This document shows positions 39,342-48,970 of a stretch of DNA of 64,000 nucleotides, piece by piece. The notes below the pieces were generated by a model. The model did no database searches. It saw nothing but the letters and a program-made list of their open reading frames with translations, and had not been told where the DNA came from. Each line of letters begins with the position of its first letter. Within the stretch, counting starts at the first letter, position 1. This stretch comes from Arthrobacter sp. MA-N2 (GTDB lineage: Bacteria > Actinomycetota > Actinomycetes > Actinomycetales > Micrococcaceae): positions 2,336,696 to 2,400,695 of the forward strand of contig NZ_KI912155.1 in NCBI RefSeq assembly GCF_000517125.1, given 5' to 3'. The position numbers and the translations under genes are program-made.

Positions 39342-39997
39342 GAGGGGACGCCATAGCGATGTTCCGGGCGGCCCGTGGCGCCGTACCTCAATTGGATCTC
39401 GACGGCGCCATCATCGGCCAGCGAGGAGAGGTACCGTTGCGCCGTGGCCCGTGAGACACCCACCCGTTCTGCCACTTCCACCGCGGAATATTGCGCCCCG
39501 GGGGCCAACGAGTCCAACACGGACGCTTCGGTCGCCGAGCGAGGCTTGCCCGACGGCGCCACGTCACCGGCGATGAGCGACCGCTTGGCCCGCTCGACAG
39601 TTTCCTGGTCCACGGCATGCTGCTTGCCGAGGATCCGCCGGAACCTGGCATAGGAACGCAGCTGCTGCGACAGCGACTCGGCAGTGAACGGCTTCAGGAG
39701 ATACGCCAAAGCCCCGCGGCGCAGGGCCGTCCGGATGGACGCAGCGTCCGAAGCCGCGGTCAGCATCATGGCATCCACATCGAGTTGGCCCAGGAGATCC
39801 AGGCCTGAACCGTCCGGCAGGTAAACGTCCAGCAACACGAGGTCCGGCCGGAGGCTGTGCACCGCCTGCAACGCCTGTGTGGTGGATCCAACCGGAGCCA
39901 AGGCAAGGAAGCCGGCCACTGAATCCACATAGGCGGCGTGGAGCTTGGCAACGTGGAAGTCATCATCCACAATCAAGACCCTGAAGTCTTCGCTCAT
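39323..39997 (-). CDS. CitB/DcuR-type response regulator
   Basis: A 224-residue regulator. The receiver domain (~1-120) has the acidic pair DDD at 11-13, the phospho-acceptor Asp in LVLLDVYLPDGSG (~57) and a Lys in LLKPF (~104). The C-terminal HTH (~165-215) reads YSAVEVAERVGVSRATAQRYLSSL, characteristic of CitB/DcuR/DctR. The ATG overlaps the kinase stop (ATGA). The last residues and stop codon come from a 66-bp repeat, so the natural C-terminus may have been altered by insertion. It probably controls the divergent citrate transporter. Confidence 0.9.
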   Translation of the reverse strand: MSEDFRVLIVDDDFHVAKLHAAYVDSVAGFLALAPVGSTTQALQAVHSLRPDLVLLDVYLPDGSGLDLLGQLDVDAMMLTAASDAASIRTALRRGALAYLLKPFTAESLSQQLRSYARFRRILGKQHAVDQETVERAKRSLIAGDVAPSGKPRSATEASVLDSLAPGAQYSAVEVAERVGVSRATAQRYLSSLADDGAVEIQLRYGATGRPEHRYGVPSPTDSQ

Positions 39998-41793
39998 TGT
40001 TGTCCTTCCGTGGGTTCGGCTGAGGTCGAGAGGGCCGCCGGCGCGGCGTCGTCCGGAGTTCGGGTGACTCTGGGCATGGTGGCCATGAAGACGGCGCCAG
40101 GACCACCGGGCGAGCCAGGTTCCAGGACACGCACGTCGCCACCGCGACGCCGCGCGAGTTGCCGGACCAATGCGAGGCCCAGTCCCTGGCCACCGGCGCT
40201 GGCCATTCCGCCGTCGGTGGGTTCCGCCGTCGTGAATCCTTCCACGAACACCCTTTCGCGCTCGATGCCGCGCAGACCGTCGCCGGAGTCCGCGACGACG
40301 ATGTGCAACGTGCCGCCGTCGGGTCCTGGTTCGTCGAGCAGTTCAAGCTCCACCCAACGCCGCGTTGACGTGCCGGCGACGGCGGCGTTGACGGCGTTAT
40401 CGATCAGGTTGCCGAGAACCGTGGTGACGTCCTGCGGCTCGGTGACGTGGCCGCGCACCAGGGTCTCAGGACCAATCCGCAAGGCCACGCCTCGCTCGTC
40501 GGCCTCCACGCCCTTCGCTCCGACGAAAGCTTGCAGATAGGGATCCTGCAGGAGCTCGGCTTGCTGCACCGGAAACTTCAAGGGGCCGGTAGCAGAGATT
40601 CTGGCGAGATAGTCTTTGGCCTGGACGTGTTGGCCGATGCTCAAGAAGCCGGCGATTGTGTGGAGCTGGTTCGTGAACTCGTGACGCTGTGCCCGCAGTG
40701 CCGCAGACATGGTGCCGACAGCATCGAGCTGGCGGGTCAACTGCTGCAGTTCGGTGCGGTCGCGGAGCATGACAACCCAGCCGAGATCCTCCTTACGATG
40801 CAGCGCCTTGCGGGCATTGGCAACCAATACCCGGTCGCCGGCGACGATTTCGACGGCTTCGGCGTCGTGCGCCGACGGTTGGGTGAGGGCCTTCAGTTGT
40901 GCCGGCACGTCAGCATCGTCCCAGCTGCTGCCCGTCAGGACATGTCCATCGGTGGGGCCGTTCCGGGAGGCGTCACTGTGGGCGGGGGAGCTCGGGGTTG
41001 TCGGTGCGTCCGGGATGTCCAGCAGTCGCCTCGCCGCAGCGTTGAAGACCGTGATGCGGCCATCGGCGGAAATCCCGATCACGCCGTCGTCGACGCCTTG
41101 CAGCACGGCCACTTGATCATGCACCAGGGTGCTGATCTCTTCGGGTTCGAGTCCAAGCGTCAGCCGTTGCAAGCGCCGACGCAGCAGGAATGATGCAAGG
41201 GCGCCGACAGCCAGGGAGCCTGCCGCCGTGAGCGCAATGGGGACGATGTCCTCGCCAAGGCTTTGGCCGAGCGATTCCATCGAGTAGCCCACGCTGACTT
41301 CGCCCACTACGGAGGTGGCGGAGCCTGATGCATAAATCGGAACCTTCGCACCAGCAGACGGCCCCAGGGTGCCGGTGTTTCGTGTGGTGACTTCCTTTCC
41401 GGAAAGGGCATCCGAGGGATCCGTACTGACCCGTTCGCCGAGCCTGGCTTGGTCCGGGTGGGCCAACCGCAGGCCCGTCTCGTCGGTGACGACCACGAAC
41501 AACGCTCCCGTGCGTCCCCTCGCGGCCTCGGCGGTGGCCTGGATAGGCCCCGTTGCGAGTTCCGCGGCCGGCGGCGTTCCCGGTTCTTTGCTGATGGCTT
41601 GGACTTCGGAACGGATCACCGGGTCCGAGGCCACAGTTCGCGCCAACGTCAGCGCCTGGCTTTCCGCTTCTGCGCCGATGCGCCCGTAGACGAGCGACGC
41701 GTGGACCGTGCCACTGAGCAGCACCACCAAGAGGACGACGCCGAGCTGGAGGAGCAGGGTCTGCGTCGAGAAGCGCGGTGCAAGCTTGGGCAT
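39994..41793 (-). CDS. CitA/DcuS-type sensor histidine kinase
   Basis: A 599-residue kinase from the ATG at 41793, which follows AAGGAGG; a longer frame to 41898 lacks a ribosome site. Helix 1 (~12-34) and helix 2 (~180-205) flank a periplasmic PAS-like domain (~35-180) of the citrate/C4-dicarboxylate sensor class. Then come a cytoplasmic PAS (~220-330), the phospho-His in QRHEFTNQLHTIAGFL (~370) and the ATPase domain with DNAVNAAV (N box), DSGDGLRG and GGQGLGLALV. A ~40-residue Ser/Thr/Asp-rich insertion sits within the PAS region. The pair is divergent from a CitMHS transporter. Confidence 0.9.
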   Translation of the reverse strand: MPKLAPRFSTQTLLLQLGVVLLVVLLSGTVHASLVYGRIGAEAESQALTLARTVASDPVIRSEVQAISKEPGTPPAAELATGPIQATAEAARGRTGALFVVVTDETGLRLAHPDQARLGERVSTDPSDALSGKEVTTRNTGTLGPSAGAKVPIYASGSATSVVGEVSVGYSMESLGQSLGEDIVPIALTAAGSLAVGALASFLLRRRLQRLTLGLEPEEISTLVHDQVAVLQGVDDGVIGISADGRITVFNAAARRLLDIPDAPTTPSSPAHSDASRNGPTDGHVLTGSSWDDADVPAQLKALTQPSAHDAEAVEIVAGDRVLVANARKALHRKEDLGWVVMLRDRTELQQLTRQLDAVGTMSAALRAQRHEFTNQLHTIAGFLSIGQHVQAKDYLARISATGPLKFPVQQAELLQDPYLQAFVGAKGVEADERGVALRIGPETLVRGHVTEPQDVTTVLGNLIDNAVNAAVAGTSTRRWVELELLDEPGPDGGTLHIVVADSGDGLRGIERERVFVEGFTTAEPTDGGMASAGGQGLGLALVRQLARRRGGDVRVLEPGSPGGPGAVFMATMPRVTRTPDDAAPAALSTSAEPTEGQQ

Positions 41794-41869
41794 CCTGCCT
41801 CCTTCGGCGGGGGATCGGGCGGCCGGAGGGGACGGCGCTGTTTCTCGAGGACTATCCCTCCATTGAAGC

Positions 41870-41899
41870 ATTGAGCACAATGAGCAAAATGCTCTCAAT
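41870..41899. promoter_or_regulatory. Palindromic sites between citA and citM genes
   Basis: GAGCAAAATGCTC (41882-41894) is a perfect 5-bp-arm palindrome, nested in an outer imperfect dyad from ATTGAGCA (41870) to CTCTCAAT (41892-41899). It is a good candidate binding region for the CitB-like regulator. Confidence 0.5.
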
Positions 41900-42012
41900 C
41901 AGCAGTATGTCCATCAAATCCCGCAAACGCCTTGTTGCGGGTCCGGCCACTATACGTTCTGTATCGCGCATCACATCGAGGTGATGCCATTCACTGATGT
42001 AAGGAGCCGGCT

Positions 42013-43485
42013 GTGCTGGTATTGCTTGGATTCGCAATGATTGCGGTGTTCATGGCCCTGATCATGACAAAGAAGTTGACGCCCGTTCTGGCGCTGATCA
42101 TCGTTCCCACCATCTTCGGACTGTTTGCCGGTGCCGGTCTTGGCATCGGAAGCATGGTGATGGACTCGATGAAGTCGATGACGTCCACGGCCGCGCTCCT
42201 GATGTTCGCGATCGTGTACTTCGGACTCATGATTGATGTCGGTCTGTTCGACCCACTGGTGAAGTTCATTCTCCGGAAGCTCGGCAACGACCCCGCCAAA
42301 GTGGTGCTCGGCACAGCCATTCTTGCCGCCGCCGTATCGCTCGACGGCGACGGCTCCACCACCTTCATCCTGACCACGGCTGCGATGCTGCCCGTTTACC
42401 TCCGCTTGAAGATGAGCCCCGTGGTCCTGACTTGCGTGGCTGGCCTGGCGAACGGCACCATGAACATCCTGCCGTGGGGTGGCCCAACGGCCCGCGCAGC
42501 CACCGCCCTCAAGATCGACGTCAACGAGGTCTTTGTTCCCATGGTCCCCTCCCTCATTGCGGGCCTCGTTGTCGTCTTCGTGTTCTCTTGGCTGTTGGGC
42601 CTGCAGGAACGCAACCGCCTTCGCGCCGCGGCCCCCGAGATCTGGGGAGACGCCTCCGACGCCGGTGACGTGTTCGACGGCGGCAGGCGCGACGGTGGCA
42701 CGGGCGCGGGCGGCACGGGCGCCGGGGCGGGCTCGAGCCGCACCGCCGCTAAGCCTGGCGCCGGCGGAAGTGCCGGCGTCGGCGTCCTCGAACGCAGCGA
42801 AACGCCGGTTGACCTCGCCGACACAGGCCTGACCGACACCGCGCTGGATCCCCAGCGCAAGACCCTTCGGCCCAAGCTCGTCTGGTTCAACCTCGGCCTG
42901 ACGGTCGCCGTGATGGTCATGCTCGTGGCCAACCTGGTGCCCCTGCCCTACGTCTTCATGGTGGGGTCCGCCATTGCCCTGCTGGTGAACTTCCCCAAGG
43001 TCAAGGAACAGGGCGCACAGTTGGTGGCCCACGCGCCGTCCATTGTGGCCGTGGTCAGCATGGTCATGGCAGCGGCCGTCCTCACGGGCGTCCTCAACGG
43101 CACCGGCATGGTCAAGGAGATGTCCGCGTGGCTGGTCCACATCATCCCCGCCGAGATGGGTCCGTTCATGGCCGTCATTACCGGTCTGCTCAGCATCCCC
43201 ATGACGTTCTTCATGAGCAACGACGCCTTCTACTTCGGCGTCCTGCCGGTCCTGAGCGAAACCGCCGCGCACTACGGCGTCAGCGGCGCGGAAATGGCCC
43301 GCGCCTCCATTACCGGCCAGCCATTCCACCTCCAGAGCCCCTTGGTCCCGGCGATCCTGCTCCTGGTATCCCTCGCCAAGGTGGAACTGGGAGACCACCA
43401 CAAAAAGGTCCTCTGGCGCACCGCGGTGATCTCTGTCGTCATGCTCGCGGTGGGTATGGTGACAGGTGCCATCGGCATCGGGTAA
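42013..43485 (+). CDS. citM: CitMHS-family citrate:H+ symporter (metal-citrate)
   Basis: A 490-residue transporter with about 12 helices. Features are an N-terminal helix pair with TKKLTPVLALIIVPTIFGL, VSLDGDGSTTFILTTAAMLPVYLRL near 100 and a C-terminal FMSNDAFYFGVLPVLSETAA near 400. A Gly/Ala-rich hydrophilic loop of ~60 residues (about 215-275, GGTGAGGTGAGAGSS) in the middle is low-complexity and probably cytoplasmic. The GTG at 42013 follows AAGGAG. CitMHS proteins take up Mg- or Ca-citrate; the divergent CitA/CitB pair supports citrate-induced expression. Confidence 0.92.
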   Translation: MLVLLGFAMIAVFMALIMTKKLTPVLALIIVPTIFGLFAGAGLGIGSMVMDSMKSMTSTAALLMFAIVYFGLMIDVGLFDPLVKFILRKLGNDPAKVVLGTAILAAAVSLDGDGSTTFILTTAAMLPVYLRLKMSPVVLTCVAGLANGTMNILPWGGPTARAATALKIDVNEVFVPMVPSLIAGLVVVFVFSWLLGLQERNRLRAAAPEIWGDASDAGDVFDGGRRDGGTGAGGTGAGAGSSRTAAKPGAGGSAGVGVLERSETPVDLADTGLTDTALDPQRKTLRPKLVWFNLGLTVAVMVMLVANLVPLPYVFMVGSAIALLVNFPKVKEQGAQLVAHAPSIVAVVSMVMAAAVLTGVLNGTGMVKEMSAWLVHIIPAEMGPFMAVITGLLSIPMTFFMSNDAFYFGVLPVLSETAAHYGVSGAEMARASITGQPFHLQSPLVPAILLLVSLAKVELGDHHKKVLWRTAVISVVMLAVGMVTGAIGIG

Positions 43486-43509
43486 CAAAGCAATCGCCCG
43501 CACCAAGCA

Positions 43510-43568
43510 ACGCGGGGTCACTTACGGCCCATTCCGGACCTCCGGATGGGCCGTAAGTGACCCCGCGT
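43510..43568. terminator. Long stem-loop after citM
   Basis: ACGCGGGGTCACTTACGGCC and its complement form a ~28-bp stem with one bulged T and a 2-nt loop. It lies between the citM stop and gatC. No T-run. It resembles the 10480 hairpin in size but not in sequence. Confidence 0.65.
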
Positions 43569-43631
43569 CGTTCGTTGTCCAACCAACGTAGACTAGTCCG
43601 GAAAACCATTTGAACTTTGCAGGGGAGATCC

Positions 43632-43928
43632 ATGGCTGCGATCAACCGTGACGACGTCGCGCATCTTGCGCGTCTGGCTCACATTGAAATGAGTGCCGAA
43701 GAGCTGGACAGGATGGCCGGCGAGCTTGCCGTCATCGTGGAATCGGTGAAGTCCGTCAGCGAAGCCGCCGGGGACGATGTCCCGGCCACGTCCCATCCGA
43801 TTCCGCTGACCAACGTGTTCCGCGAGGACGTCGTGGGCCACACGTTCACTGCCGAGCAGGCGTTGTCCGGGGCTCCGGATTCCTTCGAGGGCCGTTTCAA
43901 GGTTCCGGCAATCCTGGATGAGGACTAA
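43632..43928 (+). CDS. gatC: Asp-tRNA(Asn)/Glu-tRNA(Gln) amidotransferase subunit C
   Basis: A 98-residue GatC of normal length: [20 protein letters not shown] at the N-terminus and the conserved [16 protein letters not shown] and [10 protein letters not shown] at the C-terminus. It wraps around GatA and stabilises the GatAB pair. The ATG at 43632 follows GGGGAG. First of gatC-gatA-gatB. Confidence 0.96.
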   Translation: MAAINRDDVAHLARLAHIEMSAEELDRMAGELAVIVESVKSVSEAAGDDVPATSHPIPLTNVFREDVVGHTFTAEQALSGAPDSFEGRFKVPAILDED

Positions 43929-43932
43929 ACGA

Positions 43933-45528
43933 ATGACTGAATTGAACAACACCGAACTCATCCGCCTGTCCGCAGCGCAACTGGCCGCCAAGCTGGCAGC
44001 TCGCGAGATCACATCCGTCGAGGTCACCCAGGCGTACTTGGACCGGATCGCACTGGTGGACGGCGGGTCAGCCGGCATCCATGCGTTCCTGCACGTCAAC
44101 ACTGAAGAAGCGCTCGCCGTCGCCGCCGAGGTGGACGCGATCCGCGCGGCTGGCGGTGCCGAGGCCGAAGCGCTGCACGTACTCGCCGGCGTGCCCATCG
44201 CCGTCAAGGACCTCATTGTGACCATTGGCCAGCCCACCACGGCAGGTTCGAAGATCCTCGAGGGCTGGTACAGCCCCTATGACGCCACCGTCATCAAGAA
44301 GCTGCGCGCAGCGAAGATGCCCATCCTGGGCAAGACCAACCTGGACGAATTCGCGATGGGTTCCTCCACTGAACACTCGGCCTACGGTCCCACCCGCAAC
44401 CCTTGGGATCTGGACCGCATTCCGGGCGGCTCCGGTGGTGGCTCCGCGGCCGCCGTCGCAGCTTTCGAAGCTCCGCTTGCCCTCGGCACGGACACGGGCG
44501 GATCTATCCGTCAGCCCGGCGCAGTCACCGGCACCGTCGGCATGAAGCCGACCTACGGAGCTGTTTCCCGCTACGGTGCCATCGCCATGGCGTCGTCGTT
44601 GGACCAGATCGGCCCGGTCTCGCGGACCGTGTTGGACTCGGCCCTGCTGCAGGAAGTCATCGGCGGCCACGACCCGTTCGACTCCACGTCGCTGACGGAT
44701 CCGTTCGATACCCTTGTTGCCGCAGCCAAGACGGGCAACGTGACGGGCATGAAGATCGGCATCGTCAAGGAACTCCACGGCGAGGGCTACCAGTCCGGCG
44801 TCGAGAACCGTTTCAACGAGTCCCTCGAGCTACTCAAGGGCGCCGGCGCGGAAATCGTCGAGGTTTCCTGCCCCAACTTCAAGTACGCTTTGGGCGCCTA
44901 TTACCTGATCATGCCGTCCGAGGTCTCCAGCAACCTGGCCAAGTTCGACGGCGTCCGCTACGGCTTGCGTGTACTGCCGGAGGACGGCCCCATGACGATC
45001 GAACGCGTCATGGCCGCGACCCGTGCCGCCGGTTTTGGCGATGAGGTCAAGCGCCGCATCATCCTGGGCACCTATGCCCTGAGCGCAGGCTACTACGACG
45101 CGTACTATGGCTCGGCGCAGAAGGTCCGCACGCTCATCCAGCGTGATTTCGATGCCGCGTTCGCGCAGGCCGACGTTCTGATTTCGCCGACGGCTCCCAC
45201 CACGGCCTTCAAGCTGGGGGAGAAGCTGGACGATCCGTTGGCCATGTACCTCAACGACGTGGCCACCATTCCGGCGAACATGGCAGGCATCCCCGGCTTG
45301 TCCTTGCCTGGCGGCCTGGCCGACGAAGACGGCCTGCCCGTCGGCATCCAACTTCTGGCTCCCGCCCGCGAGGACGCCCGTCTGTACCGCGTGGGTGCCG
45401 TCCTTGAATCCTTGCTCGAAGAGAAGTGGGGTGGTCCGTTGTTGGACCGTGCCCCTGTACTGCAGGCCCCTGTACTGCAGGCCCCCGCTCTCGGTTCCAG
45501 CTCCATCACCGCCGGAGGTTCCAACTGA
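43933..45528 (+). CDS. gatA: Asp-tRNA(Asn)/Glu-tRNA(Gln) amidotransferase subunit A
   Basis: A 531-residue amidase that releases ammonia from glutamine. The Ser-cisSer-Lys triad is visible: Lys in [10 protein letters not shown] (~residue 86), cis-Ser in [13 protein letters not shown] (~170) and nucleophile Ser in [12 protein letters not shown] (~195). The C-terminus extends past the usual end with an LQAPVLQAP repeat encoded by two perfect 15-bp units (45451-45480) and a partial third. The ATG at 43933 is four bases after the gatC stop. Confidence 0.96.
   Translation: MTELNNTELIRLSAAQLAAKLAAREITSVEVTQAYLDRIALVDGGSAGIHAFLHVNTEEALAVAAEVDAIRAAGGAEAEALHVLAGVPIAVKDLIVTIGQPTTAGSKILEGWYSPYDATVIKKLRAAKMPILGKTNLDEFAMGSSTEHSAYGPTRNPWDLDRIPGGSGGGSAAAVAAFEAPLALGTDTGGSIRQPGAVTGTVGMKPTYGAVSRYGAIAMASSLDQIGPVSRTVLDSALLQEVIGGHDPFDSTSLTDPFDTLVAAAKTGNVTGMKIGIVKELHGEGYQSGVENRFNESLELLKGAGAEIVEVSCPNFKYALGAYYLIMPSEVSSNLAKFDGVRYGLRVLPEDGPMTIERVMAATRAAGFGDEVKRRIILGTYALSAGYYDAYYGSAQKVRTLIQRDFDAAFAQADVLISPTAPTTAFKLGEKLDDPLAMYLNDVATIPANMAGIPGLSLPGGLADEDGLPVGIQLLAPAREDARLYRVGAVLESLLEEKWGGPLLDRAPVLQAPVLQAPALGSSSITAGGSN
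45451..45480 (+). repeat. 15-bp tandem repeat in the gatA 3' end
   Basis: GCCCCTGTACTGCAG occurs twice in tandem, followed by a degenerate third copy. It is in frame (5 codons per unit) and lies 48 bases before the gatB start. Confidence 0.8.
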
Positions 45529-47036
45529 TGTCTACCGACGCCATCCTCAGCTTCGAAGAGGCCATGGAGAAGTACGATCCCGTCCTTGGCTTCGAGGTCC
45601 ACGTGGAGCTCAACACCAAGACCAAGATGTTCTCCTCCGCCCCGAACGTCTTCGGCGACGAGCCGAACACCAACGTCAACGAGGTGGACCTTGGCATGCC
45701 AGGTGTCCTGCCGGTCGTGAACAAGACTGCGGTGGAGTCTTCCATCAAGATCGGGCTCGCCCTGAACTGCAAGATCGCCGAGTACTGCCGTTTCGCCCGG
45801 AAGAACTACTTCTACCCGGACACTCCGAAGAACTTCCAGACCTCCCAGTACGACGAGCCCATTGCGTATGACGGTTACCTGGACATTGAGCTCTCGGACG
45901 GCACCGTTTTCCGCGTCGAGATTGAGCGCGCACACATGGAAGAAGACGCCGGCAAGCTTACCCACATGGGTGGCGCCACGGGCCGCATCCAAGGTGCCGA
46001 CTACTCCCTGGTGGACTATAACCGTTCGGGTGTTCCGCTTGTAGAAATCGTCACCAAGCCGATTGAGGGGGCGGGCAGCCGCGCGCCCGAGCTCGCCAAG
46101 GCGTACGTTGCCGCGGTTCGGGAGATCGTCAAGAACCTCGGAGTCTCCGACGCCAAAATGGAGCGCGGCAACGTCCGTTGCGACGCCAACGTCTCTCTCC
46201 GCCCGCACGGCCGCGAACGGTTCGGCATTCGTTCCGAGACGAAGAACGTGAACTCGCTGCGCGCCGTCGAACACGCCGTCCGCTACGAAATCCAGCGCCA
46301 CGCCGCCGTCCTGGACTCCGGTGAGCCGGTTATTCAGGAAACGCGCCACTGGCACGAGGACACGCGCACGACGACGTCGGGCCGGGCGAAGTCCGACGCT
46401 GACGACTACCGCTACTTCCCGGAGCCGGACCTCGTTCCGGTCCTCGCGTCCCGCGAATGGGTGGAGGAACTCCGCGCCACGCTGCCCGAGCCGCCCGCGG
46501 CTCGCCGCAAGCGGCTCCAGGCCGACTGGGGTTATTCGGACCTTGAGTTCCGCGACGTCGTGAACGCCGACGTCATGGACTCCATCGAGGAAACCATTGC
46601 GGCCGGCGCCAGCGCTTCCGTGGCGCGTAAGTGGTGGATGGGCGAGATTGTCGGACGCGCCAAGACGGCCGACGTCGACCCATCCGAGCTTGGCGTCACT
46701 CCGGCGACCATCGTGGAGCTGAACAAGCTGGTCGAGGGCGGCAAGATCAACAACAAGATGGCCTCGCAGGTGCTCGACGGGGTCCTCGCCGGTGAAGGCA
46801 CCCCTGCGGAGATCGTCGAGAAGCGCGGCCTCGCGGTCGTGTCCGACGACGGTCCGTTGCTGGAAGCGATCGACGCTGCGCTGGCGGCCCAGCCGGACGT
46901 TGCGGAGAAAATCCGCGGCGGCAAGGTGCAGGCGATCGGTGCGATCGTCGGCGGTGTCATGAAGGCCACCCGCGGCCAGGCCGACGCCGGACGCGTGCGC
47001 GAGCTGATCCTCGAGAAGCTCGGTGTCGAAGGCTAA
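45528..47036 (+). CDS. gatB: Asp-tRNA(Asn)/Glu-tRNA(Gln) amidotransferase subunit B
   Basis: A 502-residue GatB, the kinase/transamidation subunit. Markers are [18 protein letters not shown] and [11 protein letters not shown] near the N-terminus, [20 protein letters not shown] near 95, [11 protein letters not shown] near 137, [13 protein letters not shown] near 165, [13 protein letters not shown] near 210, [13 protein letters not shown] and [14 protein letters not shown]; the YqeY-like tail domain ends near 502. The ATG at 45528 overlaps the gatA TGA by one base and follows GGAGG. Confidence 0.96.
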   Translation: MSTDAILSFEEAMEKYDPVLGFEVHVELNTKTKMFSSAPNVFGDEPNTNVNEVDLGMPGVLPVVNKTAVESSIKIGLALNCKIAEYCRFARKNYFYPDTPKNFQTSQYDEPIAYDGYLDIELSDGTVFRVEIERAHMEEDAGKLTHMGGATGRIQGADYSLVDYNRSGVPLVEIVTKPIEGAGSRAPELAKAYVAAVREIVKNLGVSDAKMERGNVRCDANVSLRPHGRERFGIRSETKNVNSLRAVEHAVRYEIQRHAAVLDSGEPVIQETRHWHEDTRTTTSGRAKSDADDYRYFPEPDLVPVLASREWVEELRATLPEPPAARRKRLQADWGYSDLEFRDVVNADVMDSIEETIAAGASASVARKWWMGEIVGRAKTADVDPSELGVTPATIVELNKLVEGGKINNKMASQVLDGVLAGEGTPAEIVEKRGLAVVSDDGPLLEAIDAALAAQPDVAEKIRGGKVQAIGAIVGGVMKATRGQADAGRVRELILEKLGVEG

Positions 47037-47056
47037 CCCAACCGCTTCCCGCCACC

Positions 47057-47122
47057 CCCAACTAGCTCGCAGTTAACGTCGTTTTGAGCCGTCAAAACGA
47101 CGACAACTGCGAGCTAGTTGGG
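47057..47122. repeat. 66-bp palindromic intergenic element, copy d
   Basis: The most symmetric copy. Arms CCCAACTAGCTCGCAGTTAA and CTGCGAGCTAGTTGGG flank the centre CGTTTTGA-GCCG-TCAAAACG. It lies 20 bases after the gatB stop. Confidence 0.9.
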
Positions 47123-47228
47123 TCTGGATCCACAGCCGGAACACAGCTTCAAGGCTCATCATGGAGTCATCAGTTCTTTGCTGCCCGCCCCTTACCGGCT
47201 CGGGGAGGAGCGGAGGAAGGATTAGGCC

Positions 47229-47840
47229 ATGTCCACCATGACTCCGGGGCTTCGTAAAGCTCTCATCGCCGGCGGTATCGCCGTCGTCTTGAGCGGCGGT
47301 GGTGTGGCCGCAGTCTGGGCTGCCGGCCAGATCATCCCCTCGTACGTGGGCGCTTCGCCTACGAGCACCGCGTCGCCCGCTACCCCTTCGCCCGGCGCTA
47401 CCGCGCCCGCTACCCCTTCGCCCGGCAAGGCCCGGCCATTCCCCGTACTTCCGCGCGGTTTCGCAGGCCCAGGGATCCACAGTGAGTTCACAGTCAAGAA
47501 CAAGGACGGCACATTCACAACGCTCGTGACACAGCGTGGCACCGTGCAGTCCGTCAGCGATTCGAGCATTTCAGTGAAGAGCGATGACGGTTTCACGCAG
47601 AGCTTCGCGATCACATCGTCTACCACCATCGTCAAGCTCCCCGGGGCCGGAACTGGAATGCAAGGCCGGCGGCCGTCGCTTCAAAGCATCAAGGCTACTG
47701 ACCTGAAGTCGGGAGACACCGTTGTGGTCTCCGGCACCAAGAGTGGCAGTGCAGTCACAGCGAACCGCATTATTGCGGGTACGCTGCCCTCGTCACCCAA
47801 CGACGGCGGACGGCGGCTTGGATACGGGAGCAGCGTTTAG
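47229..47840 (+). CDS. Exported DUF5666-like protein
   Basis: A 203-residue protein. Residues ~8-33 are an uncleaved or signal helix (ALIAGGIAVVLSGGGVAAVWAAG). A Pro/Ser/Thr linker follows (~43-70), with a duplicated ATPSPG segment encoded by a short tandem repeat. The domain at ~95-190 is beta-rich: RGTVQSVSDSSISVKSDDGF, then SSTTIV and SGDTVVVSGTKSGSAVTANRI, the pattern of small OB-like DUF5666 domains. Location is extracytoplasmic; function unknown. The ATG at 47229 follows AAGGA. Both sides carry 66-bp elements. Confidence 0.78.
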   Translation: MSTMTPGLRKALIAGGIAVVLSGGGVAAVWAAGQIIPSYVGASPTSTASPATPSPGATAPATPSPGKARPFPVLPRGFAGPGIHSEFTVKNKDGTFTTLVTQRGTVQSVSDSSISVKSDDGFTQSFAITSSTTIVKLPGAGTGMQGRRPSLQSIKATDLKSGDTVVVSGTKSGSAVTANRIIAGTLPSSPNDGGRRLGYGSSV

Positions 47841-47858
47841 AGGGCGTCCCCTCCCGCA

Positions 47859-47924
47859 GCCAAGTAACTCGCAGTTGGTGTCGTTTTGAGCCTCCAAAGC
47901 GTCAACAAATGCGAGTTAGTTGGG
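47859..47924. repeat. 66-bp palindromic intergenic element, copy e
   Basis: Opens GCCAAGTAACTCGCAGTTG and closes AATGCGAGTTAGTTGGG, less symmetric than copy d. It ends one base before the TAG stop of the LysR gene. Confidence 0.8.
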
Positions 47925-48857
47925 CTAGGAAGCCCCGGAAAGTTCGGTCATGACGGTCTGCAGTGCGTCGCAGACCGTCATGACCGATTTCCGTTTCAGG
48001 GTTTCCGGCCTCGCCAGGATGTCGATCTTGCGCACCGAATTCACCCCCGCCAGCGGACGCAACACCACACCCGCGTCCAAGACGCGCTGGGCGGTGAAGC
48101 GGGGGAGCAAGCCGATTGCGCCACCGGCTGCCACGAGCGAGGCCACCGTGGAGTAGTCGTTGATACGGTGCAGGACATCGGCCGGACGCCCGTTGACGGC
48201 GACGACGGCGGCCAGAACGTCCGCGGGAGAGTAACCGGCGCGGCTGGTCACCCAAGGCTGCCCGACGACGTCGGCCGGCCTGAGTTCGCAGCGTGCCGCG
48301 AGCGGGTGCCCGGCAGGCAGCGCGACGTCGAGTGGTTCGTCGGCGAGGGGGATCACCGCGACCTTGTCGGTGGGCCACTCGGGACTGTGCTCCATGCGGT
48401 GCGCCAACACAAGGTCGTACCGCGCGGCGAGTCCCGGGAAGTCTTCCTGGGCCACGTCTTCGTCAGCGAGCTTCACGCGGGGAACGCTGTTTTCCGGATC
48501 AGTGTTGCGCGCGGCTGCGAGCAAGGCCGCAAGCGGCGCAAAGAGAGCCTGGCCCGCGCTGTGGAAGGCGCTCACGGTCACGGTGGAGCCCGGCGAGTCG
48601 TGATAAGCGCCGATCGCGGCTCGGGCGTCCGCCATGGCGCTCACCACGGCGGCTCCGGCGTCTGCGAGGACCCGGCCGGCATCCGTCAGCACCAAAGCGC
48701 GGCCTTCCTTGCGGGTGAGGGGTACGTCGACCGATTTCTGCAGGAGTGCGAGCTGCTGGGAGACGGCGGACGGAGTGACCATGAGAGTCTCGGCCACGGC
48801 CTTGACACTCCCGAGATCCCCTAGTTCCCTGAGCATTTGGAGCTGATGCACTTCCAT
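47925..48857 (-). CDS. LysR-family regulator, divergent from tdh-kbl
   Basis: A 310-residue LysR protein. The N-terminal winged HTH (~3-62) reads LQMLRELGDLGSVKAVAETL, then TPSAVSQQLALLQKSVDVPL, with linker helix to ~90; the rest is a two-lobed effector domain. The ATG has no Shine-Dalgarno and sits at the edge of an 18-bp palindrome that contains its -10 (TAGCAT, seven bases upstream), a classic autoregulatory layout. The divergent target is threonine catabolism (tdh-kbl); threonine or a product is the likely effector (inference). Confidence 0.9.
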   Translation of the reverse strand: MEVHQLQMLRELGDLGSVKAVAETLMVTPSAVSQQLALLQKSVDVPLTRKEGRALVLTDAGRVLADAGAAVVSAMADARAAIGAYHDSPGSTVTVSAFHSAGQALFAPLAALLAAARNTDPENSVPRVKLADEDVAQEDFPGLAARYDLVLAHRMEHSPEWPTDKVAVIPLADEPLDVALPAGHPLAARCELRPADVVGQPWVTSRAGYSPADVLAAVVAVNGRPADVLHRINDYSTVASLVAAGGAIGLLPRFTAQRVLDAGVVLRPLAGVNSVRKIDILARPETLKRKSVMTVCDALQTVMTELSGAS

Positions 48858-48933
48858 TTAGCAAATGCTAAATCGTTGATTGAGAAAAACATAGTTGTGC
48901 TAAACCGTTCGTGAGGTTTCAATGAAGTGAAAC
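48856..48933. promoter_or_regulatory. LysR/tdh divergent control region
   Basis: ATTTAGCA-AA-TGCTAAAT (48856-48873) is a perfect 8-bp-arm palindrome overlapping the LysR start and its -10 (48865-48870). A half-site TGCTAAA recurs at 48898-48904, 32 bases on. A further dyad GTTTCA/TGAAAC lies at 48916-48933 on the tdh side. Together they suit a LysR recognition-plus-activation arrangement. Confidence 0.6.
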
Positions 48934-48970
48934 GGCACACAAACCGCCCCATCCTGAGTGAGGAAGACCC

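Noticed and set aside
41971..43521. 516-codon minus-strand open frame
   Set aside because: Complete shadow of the CitMHS transporter, with His/Asp/Gly-biased composition and no recognisable domain.
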